A stretch of DNA of 64,000 bases from Nymphaea colorata (Eukaryota > Streptophyta > Magnoliopsida > Nymphaeales > Nymphaeaceae), in the NCBI RefSeq assembly GCF_008831285.2, contig NC_045148.1, forward strand, positions 8,129,001 through 8,193,000, written 5' to 3'. Shown here in pieces: positions 11,667-22,199 of the stretch. How positions within the stretch are numbered: position 1 is the first letter of the stretch; each line of letters begins with the position of its first letter. The position numbers and the translations under genes were made by a program. The notes beneath the pieces were generated by a model. It was not told the DNA's origin. It did no database searches and worked only from the letters and a program-made list of their open reading frames with translations.

Positions 11667-13765
11667 GGTGTAGATCAGTGGTCTTATCTGATCCGAAAAT
11701 CGTTGGATTTAGATCTTCGTATGTGCCTCGATCAGTGGTCTTTTCTGATCCAGAAATTATTGTATTGGGATTTGACTAGGGGTCAAGATCGGTGGTCTCA
11801 CCTGATCGAACAATCGTTGTATTTAAAACTAGTAGTGGGCCACGATCAATGGTCTTATTTGATCGAAACTTTGTTGAGTCTGCAACTAGTAGTGGGCTTC
11901 GATCAGTGGTCTTACCCGATCCTAAGATTGTTGGATTCGAATTTGCTTATTTCAAAAAGTTCATCAAAATGACAGTAAGGGCTTTCTTGACAATGTCCAT
12001 AATGGTCGTAGTTGTCTAAGTGATGATTTAATTTCATGATGAGCAGCTCCTCCATGGGTTTCCAAATCCAAGACTCCAGAATGCACAAAATACCAGCGAA
12101 GAATTGTAATATGGGCATCTTCATTTCCTCACTTCCTCATTTCATTCGTTAACCATTGGTTTTCTTCAAAAACGCTTCCTTGATGAGGCAGAAAGATCCT
12201 CCAACAACAATCTAATTTCTCTTGGCATTCAACACCTCCCTTTCAGGAACTTCACAAAACGCATGATGCTATTGTTGCTCTGCATGACTAGTATTATCTC
12301 ATCCAGAGGCTATTGAATTGGATATGGTTGTGGGAGTGGTTACAAAAATTGTTCGACGTCGATCTCGAAACAGGTGTAGATCAGAGGTCTTATCCGATCC
12401 GAAAATCGTTGGATTTAGATATCCGCATGTGCCTCGATCAGTTGTCTTATCTGATCCAAAAATTGTTGTATTGGGATCTGACTAGGAGTTTAGATCAGTG
12501 GTCTCATCTGATCGAAAAATCGTTGTATTTGAAAATAGTAGGGGGCCACGATCAATTGTCTTATTTGATCCGAACTTTGTTGAGTCTGCAACTAGTGGAG
12601 GGCCTGGATCAGTGGTCTTACCTGATCTTAAGATTGTTGCATTCGAATTTGCTTGTTTCAAAAAGTTCATCAAAATGACAGTAAGGGCTTTCTTGACAAC
12701 ATCCATAATGTTTGTAGTTGTCTAACTGATGATTTAATTTCGTGTTGAGCAGCTCCTGCATGCGTTTCCAAATCCAAGAGTCTTGAATGCACAAAATACC
12801 ACCCAAGAATTCTAACATGGGCATCTTCATTGTCTCACTTCCCCATTTCATTCGATCACCATTGGTTTTCTTCAAAAACGCTTCCATGATGAGGCTGAAA
12901 GATCCTCCAACAAAACTCTAATTTCTCTTGGCATTCAACACCTCCCTTTCATGCACTTCACAAAACGCATGATCCTATTGTAGGTCTGGATGACTTGTCT
13001 TATCTCATCTAGACGTTATGGAATTGGATATGTTTGTGGGACTGGTCACAAAAATTGTTCGACATTGATCTCGAAATGGGTGTAGATCAGTGGTCTTATC
13101 TGATCCGAAAATCGTTGGATTTAGATCTCCGCATGTGCGTAGATCAGTTGTCTTATCTGATCCAGAAATTGTTGTATTGGGATCACGCTAGGAGTGTAGA
13201 TCAGTGGTCTCATCTGATCGAAAAATCGTTGTGGGAGTGGTCACAAAAGTTGTTCGACGTCGATCTCAAAACAGGTGTAGATCAGTGGTCTTATCTGATC
13301 CGAAAATCGTTGGATTTAGATCTCTGCATGTGCCTCGATCAGTTGTCATATCTGATCCTGAAATTGTTGTATTGGGATTTGGCTAGGAATCTAGATCAGT
13401 GGTCTCATCTGATCGAAAAATCGTTGTATTTGAAAATAGAAGGGGGCCACGATCAATTGTCTTATTTGATCCGAACTTTGTTGAGTCTGCAACTAGTAGT
13501 GGGCTTGGATCAGTGGTCTTACCCGATCCTAAAATTGTTGGATTCGAATTTGCTTATTTCAAAAAGTTCATCAAAATGACTGTAAGGGCTTTGTTGAAAA
13601 CGTCAATAATGGTTGTAGTCGTCTAACTGATGATTTAATTTCATGTTAAGCAGCTCCTGCATGGGTTTCCAAATCCAAGAGTCTTGAATGCACAAAATAC
13701 CACCCAAGAATTCTAACATGGGCATCTTCATTGTCTCACTTCCCCATTTCATTCGATCACCATTG

Positions 13766-13770
13766 GTTTT
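13766..13770 (+). other. Target site duplication GTTTT, left of element 1
   Basis: GTTTT immediately before the 5' LTR is repeated immediately after the 3' LTR. Removing the element and one copy restores the normal array sequence CATTGGTTTTCTTC. Confidence 0.93.
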
Positions 13771-14070
13771 TGTTGACGGGTTTTGTTATTCGGGTCCGGA
13801 TCCGTACCCGATCCGGTTTGTCCTAATTAGGACTACTTATACTTCTGTAAACCCTAATCTTGGTGTTAATGAAGTGTTGAAGAGAGAGAGTGTCTGGAGG
13901 CTAGTGGGCACCAGACCTCCTCACCCGTGGTTTTTCTTCCCTCGAGTCGAGGGTTTTCCACGTTACATCTGTGTGCTTTCTTCTACTCTCGTGCACATTT
14001 TGTTTCTACAGGGTTTTCCACGTTACATCTGTGTGCTTTCTTCTACTCTCGTGCACATTTTGTTTCTACA
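13771..14070 (+). repeat. 5' LTR of element 1 (300 bp)
   Basis: Starts TGTTGACGGG and ends TTGTTTCTACA, with the TG...CA ends of LTRs. Its last 120 bp are a perfect tandem duplication of 60 bp (13951-14010 and 14011-14070), which explains why it is 60 bp longer than the LTRs of element 2. The U3/R/U5 limits cannot be set from sequence alone. Confidence 0.95.
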
Positions 14071-14082
14071 TGGTATCAGAGC
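14071..14082 (+). promoter_or_regulatory. Primer-binding site of element 1
   Basis: TGGTATCAGAGC directly after the LTR is complementary to the 3' end of plant initiator methionine tRNA, the usual primer for copia minus-strand synthesis. Confidence 0.93.
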
Positions 14083-14151
14083 CGTCGGACTTGGAGAAAA
14101 CAAAATCTGTTTTTTGTTCTATGGTTGTGAAGTTCCAACCCTGACTGCCGC

Positions 14152-14240
14152 CGCCGCTACCACCACCGCCGCCGCTGCCCTTGCTGCGCCGCCGCTGCCC
14201 TTGCTGCGCCGCCGCTGCCCTTGCTGCGCCGCCGCTGCCC
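14152..14240 (+). repeat. GC-rich 20-bp tandem repeats in the element 1 leader
   Basis: Between the primer-binding site and gag lies a GC-rich leader of about 520 bp. Its core holds three full copies and a partial copy of a 20-bp unit (GCCGCTGCCCTTGCTGCGCC). A 20-bp period is not a codon multiple, in keeping with a non-coding leader. Element 2 has fewer copies and a different arrangement. Confidence 0.8.
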
Positions 14241-14593
14241 TGGCCGTGACCGTGACCACCGCCGCTGTCGCCGCACCGTGGCCGCGTGACTGCCTCCGTC
14301 GCTGCCCCGCCGTGGCTGTGACCGCTGCTGCGTCGCTGGTGTCGTGACTGCCGACGCCAACGTCTCTGCCAACGCTTCTGCCGACGCCGACGTCCGACCA
14401 CCGACGCCGACGTCCAACGCCGTCGCCTCTTCTCGGCGCGCGCTGCCAAGCGCGGCCCTCTGCTTCCGCCGCGTCCTGCTGCTTCCGCAGCTCCCGCCGC
14501 TTCCGCCGTTGATCCCCGACTGCGTCATCTCACCTCTTCTCTCGGTTACTGCTGCTGTGTGTGTTCTTTGGCAGCCACTTCTACCTCGTGATC

Positions 14594-16864
14594 ATGGCTG
14601 ACTCGTCTTCTTCTTCAGTCAACACTACTCTGCCTGATGTTGTGTCTGCGCGGACTGATCATGTACCGGTTCAGGTTACCACCATTCAACTTACCAAGGA
14701 GAACTATTCCCGATGGTCTGCTGCGATTACCATGGGGATTGCTGGGCGAGGACGCATTGCCTATGTGAATGGGAGAAAGGTTGAACCTGCTGCAGATAGT
14801 CTGGCTTGGGATACATGGTTTCTTGAAGACAACCAGGTCAAAACCTGGATTGTCAATTCAGTGTCCCCGGATATCCAACCCCTCATTCTTCGTAAGAAGA
14901 CTGCAAGGGATATGTGGATTATTTTGGAGCAGATGTATGGCCAAAAGAAAAGGAAAGTTCGTGTGTATCAACTTATGAAGGATGTGTATTCCCTGCGACA
15001 AGGTGCTCTCTCGGTTGCAGACTTTTATGCAGCATTAAAATCTAAGTGGGAGGACCTTGACTATCACTCTGATATTCCATGGAGGTGTCCTCACGACCAG
15101 ATGCAGTACATGACTGATAAATGGGAAAACAGGGTATTCCTTTTCTTATCCGGACTGAATGATGACTTTGAAAATATAAGGAGTCAGATTCTTAACTCTG
15201 ACGAATCATTTAGTATTGAAGATGTCTATTCCCGTGTTGAAGCTGAAGAACAGAGAAGGCTGCTCTCTAGTGGACGAAAGGGGGAAGAACAGTCTGCCTA
15301 TGTTAGCCGTGCCCCTGTGGGAACTCCTCGTTCTTCTCGAAAATGTACTCATTGCAAAAAACTTGGTCATACTAGGGATTTTTGTTGGGACCTGTATCCA
15401 GAGAAGAAGGATAGTAGGGGGAGGTCTTCGAGTGGGAAGAAGTCTGTATCGTCTGCAACAAGTCTGAGTGATGGGAAAGGTTCTATTTCTGCAGAGCAGA
15501 TCCGTGAGCTACGAGCATATTTGAGCAAGATTGATGTTGGTCAGGCAGATACACCAGATGAGGTGAAGATCAATCAGGCATTGGCTGTTTCAGGGGGAGA
15601 AGGTACTTCTTCTATGGGTGAATGGATTGTTGACAGCGGTGCCACTCATCACATGACTGGCAACCCCAAGCTTTTCCATGACTACAAGCTATCCTCGGGA
15701 AAGGAACGTGTGTCCCTTGCCGATGGTTCCTTTACTTCAGTGGCAGGGAAAGGGAGTCTTTCCTTGTTAAATAATTTTTTAGTTCATGATGCCTTACATG
15801 TTCCTCATCTTCCCTTAAATTTGTTATCTGTTAGTAAGATTACCAAGGAACTGAAGTGTGAGCTTATATTTTCTGAAAAACGTTGTGTTTTGCAGGACTT
15901 GGTGACAGGGAAGAGGATTGGGATTGGTTTGGTGTCTGATGGGCTGTATCGGCTTCCTATACGCGTTGTCACAGCTCTTATGTCAGCAGTCAGCAGAACA
16001 GAGAAGAAGGAGGAAGAGTGTCGTCAGTTATTTTTGTTTTGGCATGAACGCCTTGGTCATCTCCCATTTGGGATTTTGAAACATTTGTTCCCTGAACTAT
16101 GTTCTAGTTTAAACATTTCCATGTTATCATGTGATGTGTGTCAGTTTGCGAAGCATGTTAGAGCTTCTTATCCAATTTCAAATAGTCGTTCTAATAAAGC
16201 TTTCTCCTTGGTTCATTCTGATGTGTGGGGGCCTTCGGGCATTCATTCTCGTGGTGGTTTTCAATACTTTATAACCTTTATAGATGATTATTCAAGATGT
16301 ACCTTTGTGTATTTGTTGAAAGATCGTAGTGAGGTGCCTCACATTATTGAAACTTTCATCCTCCTAGTGGAAAACCAATATGGAAATTCTGTCAAGACTT
16401 TTCGGTCTGATAATGCTCGTGAATATCTGTGTCTCACTGTTGAAGAATTCTTTCGAAAGAGGGGGATTGTTCATGAGACATCCTGTAGTTATACCCCCCC
16501 TCAAAATGGGGTTGCTGAGAGGAAAAATCGTCAGTTGCTCAATGTCACCCGAGCCATACTGTTCCAAAGACATCTCCCAAAATACTATTGGGGTGATGCA
16601 ATCCTTACTAGTGTCTACTTGATTAATCGCATGCCCAGTCGTGTGCTAAAGGGTCGTACTCCATACTCTATGCTTCCAGGGAGTAGTCAACCTTTTCATC
16701 TTCCTCCTCGAGTCTTTGGATGTGTGTGTTTCATACATAACCACAGTCCCAATGTGAAAAAACTTGATCCCAAATCTATTAAGGGCGTCTTTCTTGGGTA
16801 TTCTTCCACTCAAAAAGGTTATAAATGTCTAGATCCTACCACTGGTCGTCTTCACATTACCAAA
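14594..16864 (+). pseudogene. Copia gag-pol, 5' part (Gag, protease, integrase), split by element 2
   Basis: The first 757 codons of the element 1 polyprotein, from ATG 14594 (MADSSSS) to HITK at 16864. Gag of the UBN2/copia type occupies about residues 1-270, with a CCHC zinc knuckle (CTHCKKLGH...C) from residue 251. The aspartic protease motif DSGATHHM has its Asp at residue 347. The integrase has an HHCC zinc domain from H484 and catalytic D543, D606 and E642, giving D-62-D-35-E spacing. The frame is intact until element 2 begins at 16865, after which 15 foreign codons lead to a stop. Only this insertion disables the gene: the frame continues at 22200. As it stands the copy could make Gag, protease and most of integrase but no RT. 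Confidence 0.95.
16860..16864 (+). other. Target site duplication CCAAA, left of element 2
   Basis: CCAAA in the codons for T-K of HITK, repeated at 22195-22199. Five-base duplication typical of copia. Confidence 0.93.
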
Positions 16865-17104
16865 TGTAGAAACAAAATGTGCACGAGAGAAGAAGAAAGC
16901 ACACGGATGTAACGTGGAAAACCCTCGACTCGAGGGAAGAAAAACCACGGGTGAGGAGGTCTGGTGCCCACTAGCCTCCAGACACTCTCTCTCTTCAACA
17001 CTTCATTAACACAAAGATTAGGGTTTACAGAAGTATAAGTAGTCCTCATTAGGACAAACCGGATCGGGTACGGATCCGGACCCGAACAACAAAACCCGTC
17101 AACA
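16865..17104 (-). repeat. 3' LTR of element 2 (240 bp)
   Basis: Reads TGTAGAAAC...CCGTCAACA on the plus strand, the reverse complement of the family LTR. It has a single copy of the 60-bp block that is doubled in element 1. Confidence 0.95.
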
Positions 17105-20100
17105 CTCCCCCTCAAGTTGGGCATACATATCAAACATGCCCAACTTGGATACATTTCTCTCAAATGGAGTTACACTTAAGGCCTTGGTTAGGACATCAGC
17201 AGTTTGGTCTTCAGACTTCATGTAAGGTAGCGTTAATTCCTTAGCATCAATTCTTTCTCTGATGAAGTGACGGTCGATCTCCACATGCTTTGTTCGATCA
17301 TGAAGAACCGGGTTGTTAGCCAAGTTAATTGCAGACTTATTATCACAATACATCCTCATAGGCCCTTCAATCTCTATTCCAATATCTGTCAGTAAGATCT
17401 TCAGCCATAACAATTCTGATACCCCAGTAGCCACAGCCCTATATTCAGCCTCTGCACTCGAGCGGGAACACACATCTTGTCTCTTGCTTCTCCAAACAAC
17501 CAAATTTCCCCCCAAGTAGACGCAGTATCCTGAAGTAGATCTTCTGGTGTCAACACAGCCTGCCCAGTCTGCATCAGAATACCCTTCAACTTCAATAGAT
17601 CTTTGTTGCACATATAGAAGTCCCTTTCCGGGATTCTTCTTCAAGTAGCACAAAATTCTATCTACAGCCTTCAAGTGCATATCTGTAGGTGCATGCATGA
17701 ACTGGCTCATCACATTTACAGCAAATGTGATATCAGGTCTAGTCAGAGTGAGATAAATCAGTTTGCCAACTAGACGTTGATATCTCCCTTTAGCTTCTTC
17801 ACCCAACAGTTCTCCATCTTTGCTACCAAGTTTATGCCCAGCATCTATAGGAGTAGAGGCTGGTCTGCATCCCAGTTTTCCTGTCTCCTTTAGTAGATCC
17901 AGGGTATACTTCCTTTGACTAAGTGCAAGAGTTGTACCTGATCTAGCAATTTCAATACCCAGAAAATACTTCAGCTTACCAAGATCTTTTAGATCGAATT
18001 CAGTAGATAGTAAACCCTTTAATCTTGCTATCTCTTCCTTATCATCACCTGTAACAATCATATCATCAACATAAACCAATAGTAGAGTAACTTTACTCTC
18101 TCTTCTCTTTACAAACAGGGTATGATCTCCATTTCCTTGTTTGTAGCCATGTTTCTTCATAACAAGTCTGAGCCGTTCAAACCATGCTCGGGGAGACTGT
18201 TTCAGCCCATACAAAGCTTTCTTCAATTTACAACATTTTCCAGGCTTCTCAAAACCTGGTGGCATGCACATGTACACTTCCTCTTCGAGATCTCCATTGA
18301 GAAAGGCATTTTTTACATCAAGTTGGCACATCTCCCAACCCTTCAGCACCGCCAATGAAATAATAACTCTAACAGTCTTCATCTTTGCAACAGGAGCAAA
18401 CGTCTCTAAGTAGTCGATCCCATATTTCTGACTGAACCCCTTGGCCACCAATCGTGCTTTGTACCTTTCAATGCTACCATCTGGTTTGTACTTAACAGTG
18501 TAGACCCACTTCGACCCAACCAAGTGGGCTGCTTCAGGAATATCAACCACCTCCCATGTCTGATTTCTGTCTAAAGCTTCCATCTCTTCTTTCATTGCAT
18601 GAGACCACTTAGTGTCACCCTGAGCCTCTGTAGCATTCCTGGGAATCACAACCACAGCCAAGGAGGATACAAAACATTTATAGTCAGTGCTCAATCTAGA
18701 GTAAGATACGAAGTTACCAATAGGGTGCTGGGTACATGACCTGACCCCCTTTCTCAAGGCAATAGGAAGATCCTCCTTTTCTTTTCCAACATCTTGCTTC
18801 TGAACACGACTTGGATCATCCAAGGAAGAAGTAGGATTGGGATTCGGTGTAACCTCCTCATCATCAATCACCTTGTCAGTACAAGCTCTTCTCCTGGAAT
18901 ACACCTGTCCAAACATACGATTACCCTCTTGTTCTGTCACCAAAGGATGCTCTCCCTCCTTCTCCTGTTCATGTACATCAGTAGTCGTCCCCTCTTCATC
19001 TTTGCCATCTTCATCTTTGCCAAGCACCTTGGCAACAGGATTCTCTTCACGCCTGTAATCCATAAAGTCTGTAAACTGAATTTCCTGTGTGGGAGAATAC
19101 TCTTCCTTAGACATCAATTTCTCCCCCTGAAGAGAATTCTCACCAAAATAGGAAACATGTTCCAAGAATGTGACATCTTTGGTAATGTGAAGACGACCAG
19201 TGGTAGGATCTAGACATTTATAACCTTTTTGAGTGGAAGAATACCCAAGAAAGACGCCCTTAATAGATTTGGGATCAAGTTTTTTTACATTGGGGCTGTG
19301 GTTATGTATGAAACACACACATCCAAAGACTCGAGGAGGAAGATGAAAAGGTTGACTACTCCCTGGAAGCATAGAGTATGGAGTACGACCCTTTAGCACA
19401 CGAGTGGGCATGCGATTAATCAAGTAGACACTAGTAAGGATTGCATCACCCCAATAGTATTTTGGGAGATGTCTTTGGAACAGTATGGCTCGGGTGACAT
19501 TGAGCAACTGACGATTTTTCCTCTCAGCAACCCCATTTTGAGGGGGGGTATAACTACAGGATGTCTCATGAACAATCCCCCTCTTTCGAAAGAATTCTTC
19601 AACAGTGAGACACAGATATTCACGAGCATTATCAGACCGAAAAGTCTTGACAGAATGTCCATATTGGTTTTCCACTAGGAGGATGAAAGTTTCAATAATG
19701 TGAGGCACCTCACTACGATCTTTCAACAAATACACAAAGGTACATCTTGAATAATCATCTATAAAGGTTATAAAGTATTGAAAACCACCACGAGAATGAA
19801 TGCCCGAAGGCCCCCACACATCAGAATGAACCAAGGAGAAAGCTTTATTAGAACGACTATTTGAAATTGGATAAGAAGCTCTAACATGCTTCGCAAACTG
19901 ACACACATCACATGATAACATGGAAATGTTTAAACTAGAACATAGTTCAGGGAACAAATGTTGCAAAATCCCAAATGGGAGATGACCAAGGCGTTCATGC
20001 CAAAACAAAAATAACTGACGACACTCTTCCTCCTTCTTCTCTGTTCTGCAGACTGCTGACATAAGAGCTGTGACAACGCGTATAGGAAGCCGATACAGCC

Positions 20101-21446
20101 CATCAGACACCAAACCAATCCCAATCCTCTTCCCTGTCACCAAGTCCTGCAAAACACAACGTTTTTCAGAAAATATAAGCTCACACTTCAGTTCCTTGGT
20201 AATCTTACTAACAGATAACAAATTTAAGGGAAGATGAGGAACATGTAAGGCATCATGAACTAAAAAATTATTTAACAAGGAAAGACTCCCTTTCCCTGCC
20301 ACTGAAGTAAAGGAACCATCGGCAAGGGACACACGTTCCTTTCCCGAGGATAGCTTGTAGTCATGGAAAAGCTTGGGGTTGCCAGTCATGTGATGAGTGG
20401 CACCGCTGTCAACAATCCATTCACCCATAGAAGAAGTACCTTCTCCCCCTGAAACAGCCAATGCCTGATTGATCTTCACCTCATCTGGTGTATCTGCCTG
20501 ACCAACATCAATCTTGCTCAAATATGCTCGTAGCTCACGAATCTGCTCTGCAGAAATAGAACCTTTCCCATCACTCAGACTTGTTGCAGACGATACAGGC
20601 TTCTTCCCACTCGAAGACCTCCCCTATTATCCTTCTTCTCTGGATACAGGTCCCAACAAAAATCCCTAGTATGACCAAGTTTTTTGCAATGAGTACATTT
20701 TCGGGAAGAACGAGGAGTTCCAACAGGGGCACGGCTAACATAGGCAGACTGTTCTTCCCCCTTTCGTCCACTAGAGAGCAGCCTTCTCTGTTCTTCAGCT
20801 TCAACACGGGAATAGACATCTTCAATACTAAATGATTCGTCAGAGTTAAGAATCTGACCCCTTATATTTTCAAAGTCATCATTCAGTCCGGATAAGAAAA
20901 GGAATACCCTGTTTTCCCATTTATCAGTCATGTACTGCATCTGGTCGTGAGGACACCTCCATGGAATATCAGAGTGATAGTCAAGGTCCTCCCACTTAGA
21001 TTTTAATGCTGCATAAAAGTCTGCAACCGAGAGAGCACCTTGTCGCAGGGAATACACATCCTTCATAAGTTGATACACACGAACTTTCCTTTTCTTTGGC
21101 CATACATCTGCTCCAAAATAATCCACATATCCCTTGCAGTCTTCTTACGAAGAATGAGGGGTTGGATATCCGGGGACACTGAATTGACAATCCAGGTTTT
21201 GACCTGGTTGTCTTCAAGAAACCATGTATCCCAAGCCAGACTATCTGCAGCAGGTTCAACCTTTCTCCCATTCACATAGGCAATGCGTCCTCGCCCAGCA
21301 ATCCCCATGGTAATCGCAGCAGACCATCGGGAATAGTTCTCCTTGGTAAGTTGAATGGTGGTAACCTGAACCGGTACATGATCAGTCCGCGCAGACACAA
21401 CATCAGGCAGAGTAGTGTTGACTGAAGAAGAAGACGAGTCAGCCAT
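17099..21446 (-). pseudogene. Copia gag-pol of element 2, with two 1-base deletions in gag
   Basis: Same polyprotein as in element 1, from ATG (complement of 21444-21446) to the stop at 17099-17101. Compared with element 1, one A is missing from an A-run (21095-21097, three A instead of four) and one G from a G-run (20621-20624, four instead of five). Gag is therefore read in the wrong frame between the two sites, and the zinc knuckle is separated from protease. From about 20,620 down the frame is open for over 1,140 codons: protease DSG at complement 20402-20410, integrase core about 19,400-19,880, RT YVDD at complement 18062-18073, RNase H about 17,150-17,600. Both losses are in homopolymers, so sequencing error is a possible alternative to real decay. 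Confidence 0.92.
17105..17115 (-). promoter_or_regulatory. Polypurine tract of element 2
   Basis: CTCCCCCTCAA on the plus strand, complementary to TTGAGGGGGAG, adjacent to the 3' LTR. Confidence 0.87.
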
Positions 21447-21942
21447 GATCACGAGGTAGAAGTGGCTGCCAAAGAACACACACAGCAGCAACCGAGAGAA
21501 GAGGTGAGATGACGCAGTCGGGGATCAACGGCGGAAGTGGCGGGAGCTGCGGAAGCAGCAGGACGCGGCGGAAGCAGAGGGCCGCGCTTGGCAGCGCGCG
21601 CCGAGAAGAGGCGACGACGTCGGATGTCCGCGGCGGCGGAGGCGTCAGCAGAGACGTTGGCGTCGACAGTCACGACACCAGCGATGCAGCAGCGGTCACA
21701 GCCACGGCGGGGCAGCAAGGGCAGCGGCGGCGGTCACGGTCACGGCCACGGTGCGGCGACAGCGGCGGTGGTCACGGTCACGGCCAGGGCAGCGGCGGCG
21801 CAGCAAGGGCAGCGGCGGCGCAGCAAGGGCAGCGGCGGCGGTGGTGGTAGCGACGGCGACGGTGGTAGCGGCGGCGGCAGTCAGGGTTGGAACTTCACAA
21901 CCATAGAACAAAAAACAGATTTTGTTTTCTCCAAGTCCGACG

Positions 21943-21954
21943 GCTCTGATACCA
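21943..21954 (-). promoter_or_regulatory. Primer-binding site of element 2
   Basis: GCTCTGATACCA on the plus strand is the reverse complement of the initiator-Met tRNA binding site, adjacent to the 5' LTR. Confidence 0.92.
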
Positions 21955-22194
21955 TGTAGAAACAAAATGTGCACGAGAGAAGAAGAAAGCACACGGATGT
22001 AACGTGGAAAACCCTCGACTCGAGGGAAGAAAAACCACGGGTGAGGAGGTCTGGTGCCCACTAGCCTCCAGACACTCTCTCTCTTCAACACTTCATTAAC
22101 ACAAAGATTAGGGTTTACAGAAGTATAAGTAGTCCTCATTAGGACAAACCGGATCGGGTACGGATCCGGACCCGAACAACAAAACCCGTCAACA
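21955..22194 (-). repeat. 5' LTR of element 2 (240 bp)
   Basis: Identical by eye to the LTR at 16865-17104. It lies next to the primer-binding site, so it is the 5' LTR on the minus strand. Confidence 0.95.
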
Positions 22195-22199
22195 CCAAA
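22195..22199 (+). other. Target site duplication CCAAA, right of element 2
   Basis: Second copy of the duplication. The gag-pol frame of element 1 continues with GATGTC directly after it. Confidence 0.93.

Larger units (their letters stand above)
1..13770. repeat. Left part of hierarchical tandem array (57-bp subrepeats in 706/904-bp monomers)
   Basis: Tandem array that is already running at position 1. Each monomer has a front half of 57-bp subrepeats, each opening with a GATCAG-like motif, and a back part of roughly 290 bp without subrepeats that runs from the conserved TCATCAAAATGACAG to GCATGATCCTATTGT. Taking the GGTGTAGATCA motif as anchor, monomers begin at 545, 1251, 1957, 2862, 3568, 4274, 5177, 5883, 6589, 7491, 8394, 9100, 9806, 10707, 11667, 12373 and 13079. 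Spacings are 706 bp for types A and B and 901-905 bp for type C. One monomer is 960 bp. The last monomer is split by the copia insertion at 13771. I recognise no known satellite family. Confidence 0.97.
16865..22194 (-). mobile_element. Ty1/copia element 2, same family, inserted inverted inside element 1
   Basis: Complete 5,330-bp element on the minus strand with two 240-bp LTRs (16865-17104 and 21955-22194) that look identical base for base, and CCAAA target duplications (16860-16864, 22195-22199). Its primer-binding site and polypurine tract match those of element 1. The coding region is nearly identical to element 1, but the LTRs lack the 60-bp duplication and differ at a few positions, so it came from a sister copy and not from element 1 itself. 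The identical LTRs make it younger than element 1, as nesting requires. Confidence 0.97.

Noticed and set aside
13840-13870. Telomere-like AAACCCTAA in the copia LTR
   Set aside because: A single unit, present in each LTR; not a telomeric tract.
13688-14528. Open frames rich in Ala/Pro/Gly on both strands in the LTR leader
   Set aside because: Low-complexity translations of GC-rich 20-bp repeats; they span LTR, primer-binding site and leader and match no gene.
16364-21279. Short opposite-strand and off-frame reading frames inside the copia elements
   Set aside because: Shadows of the gag-pol frames.
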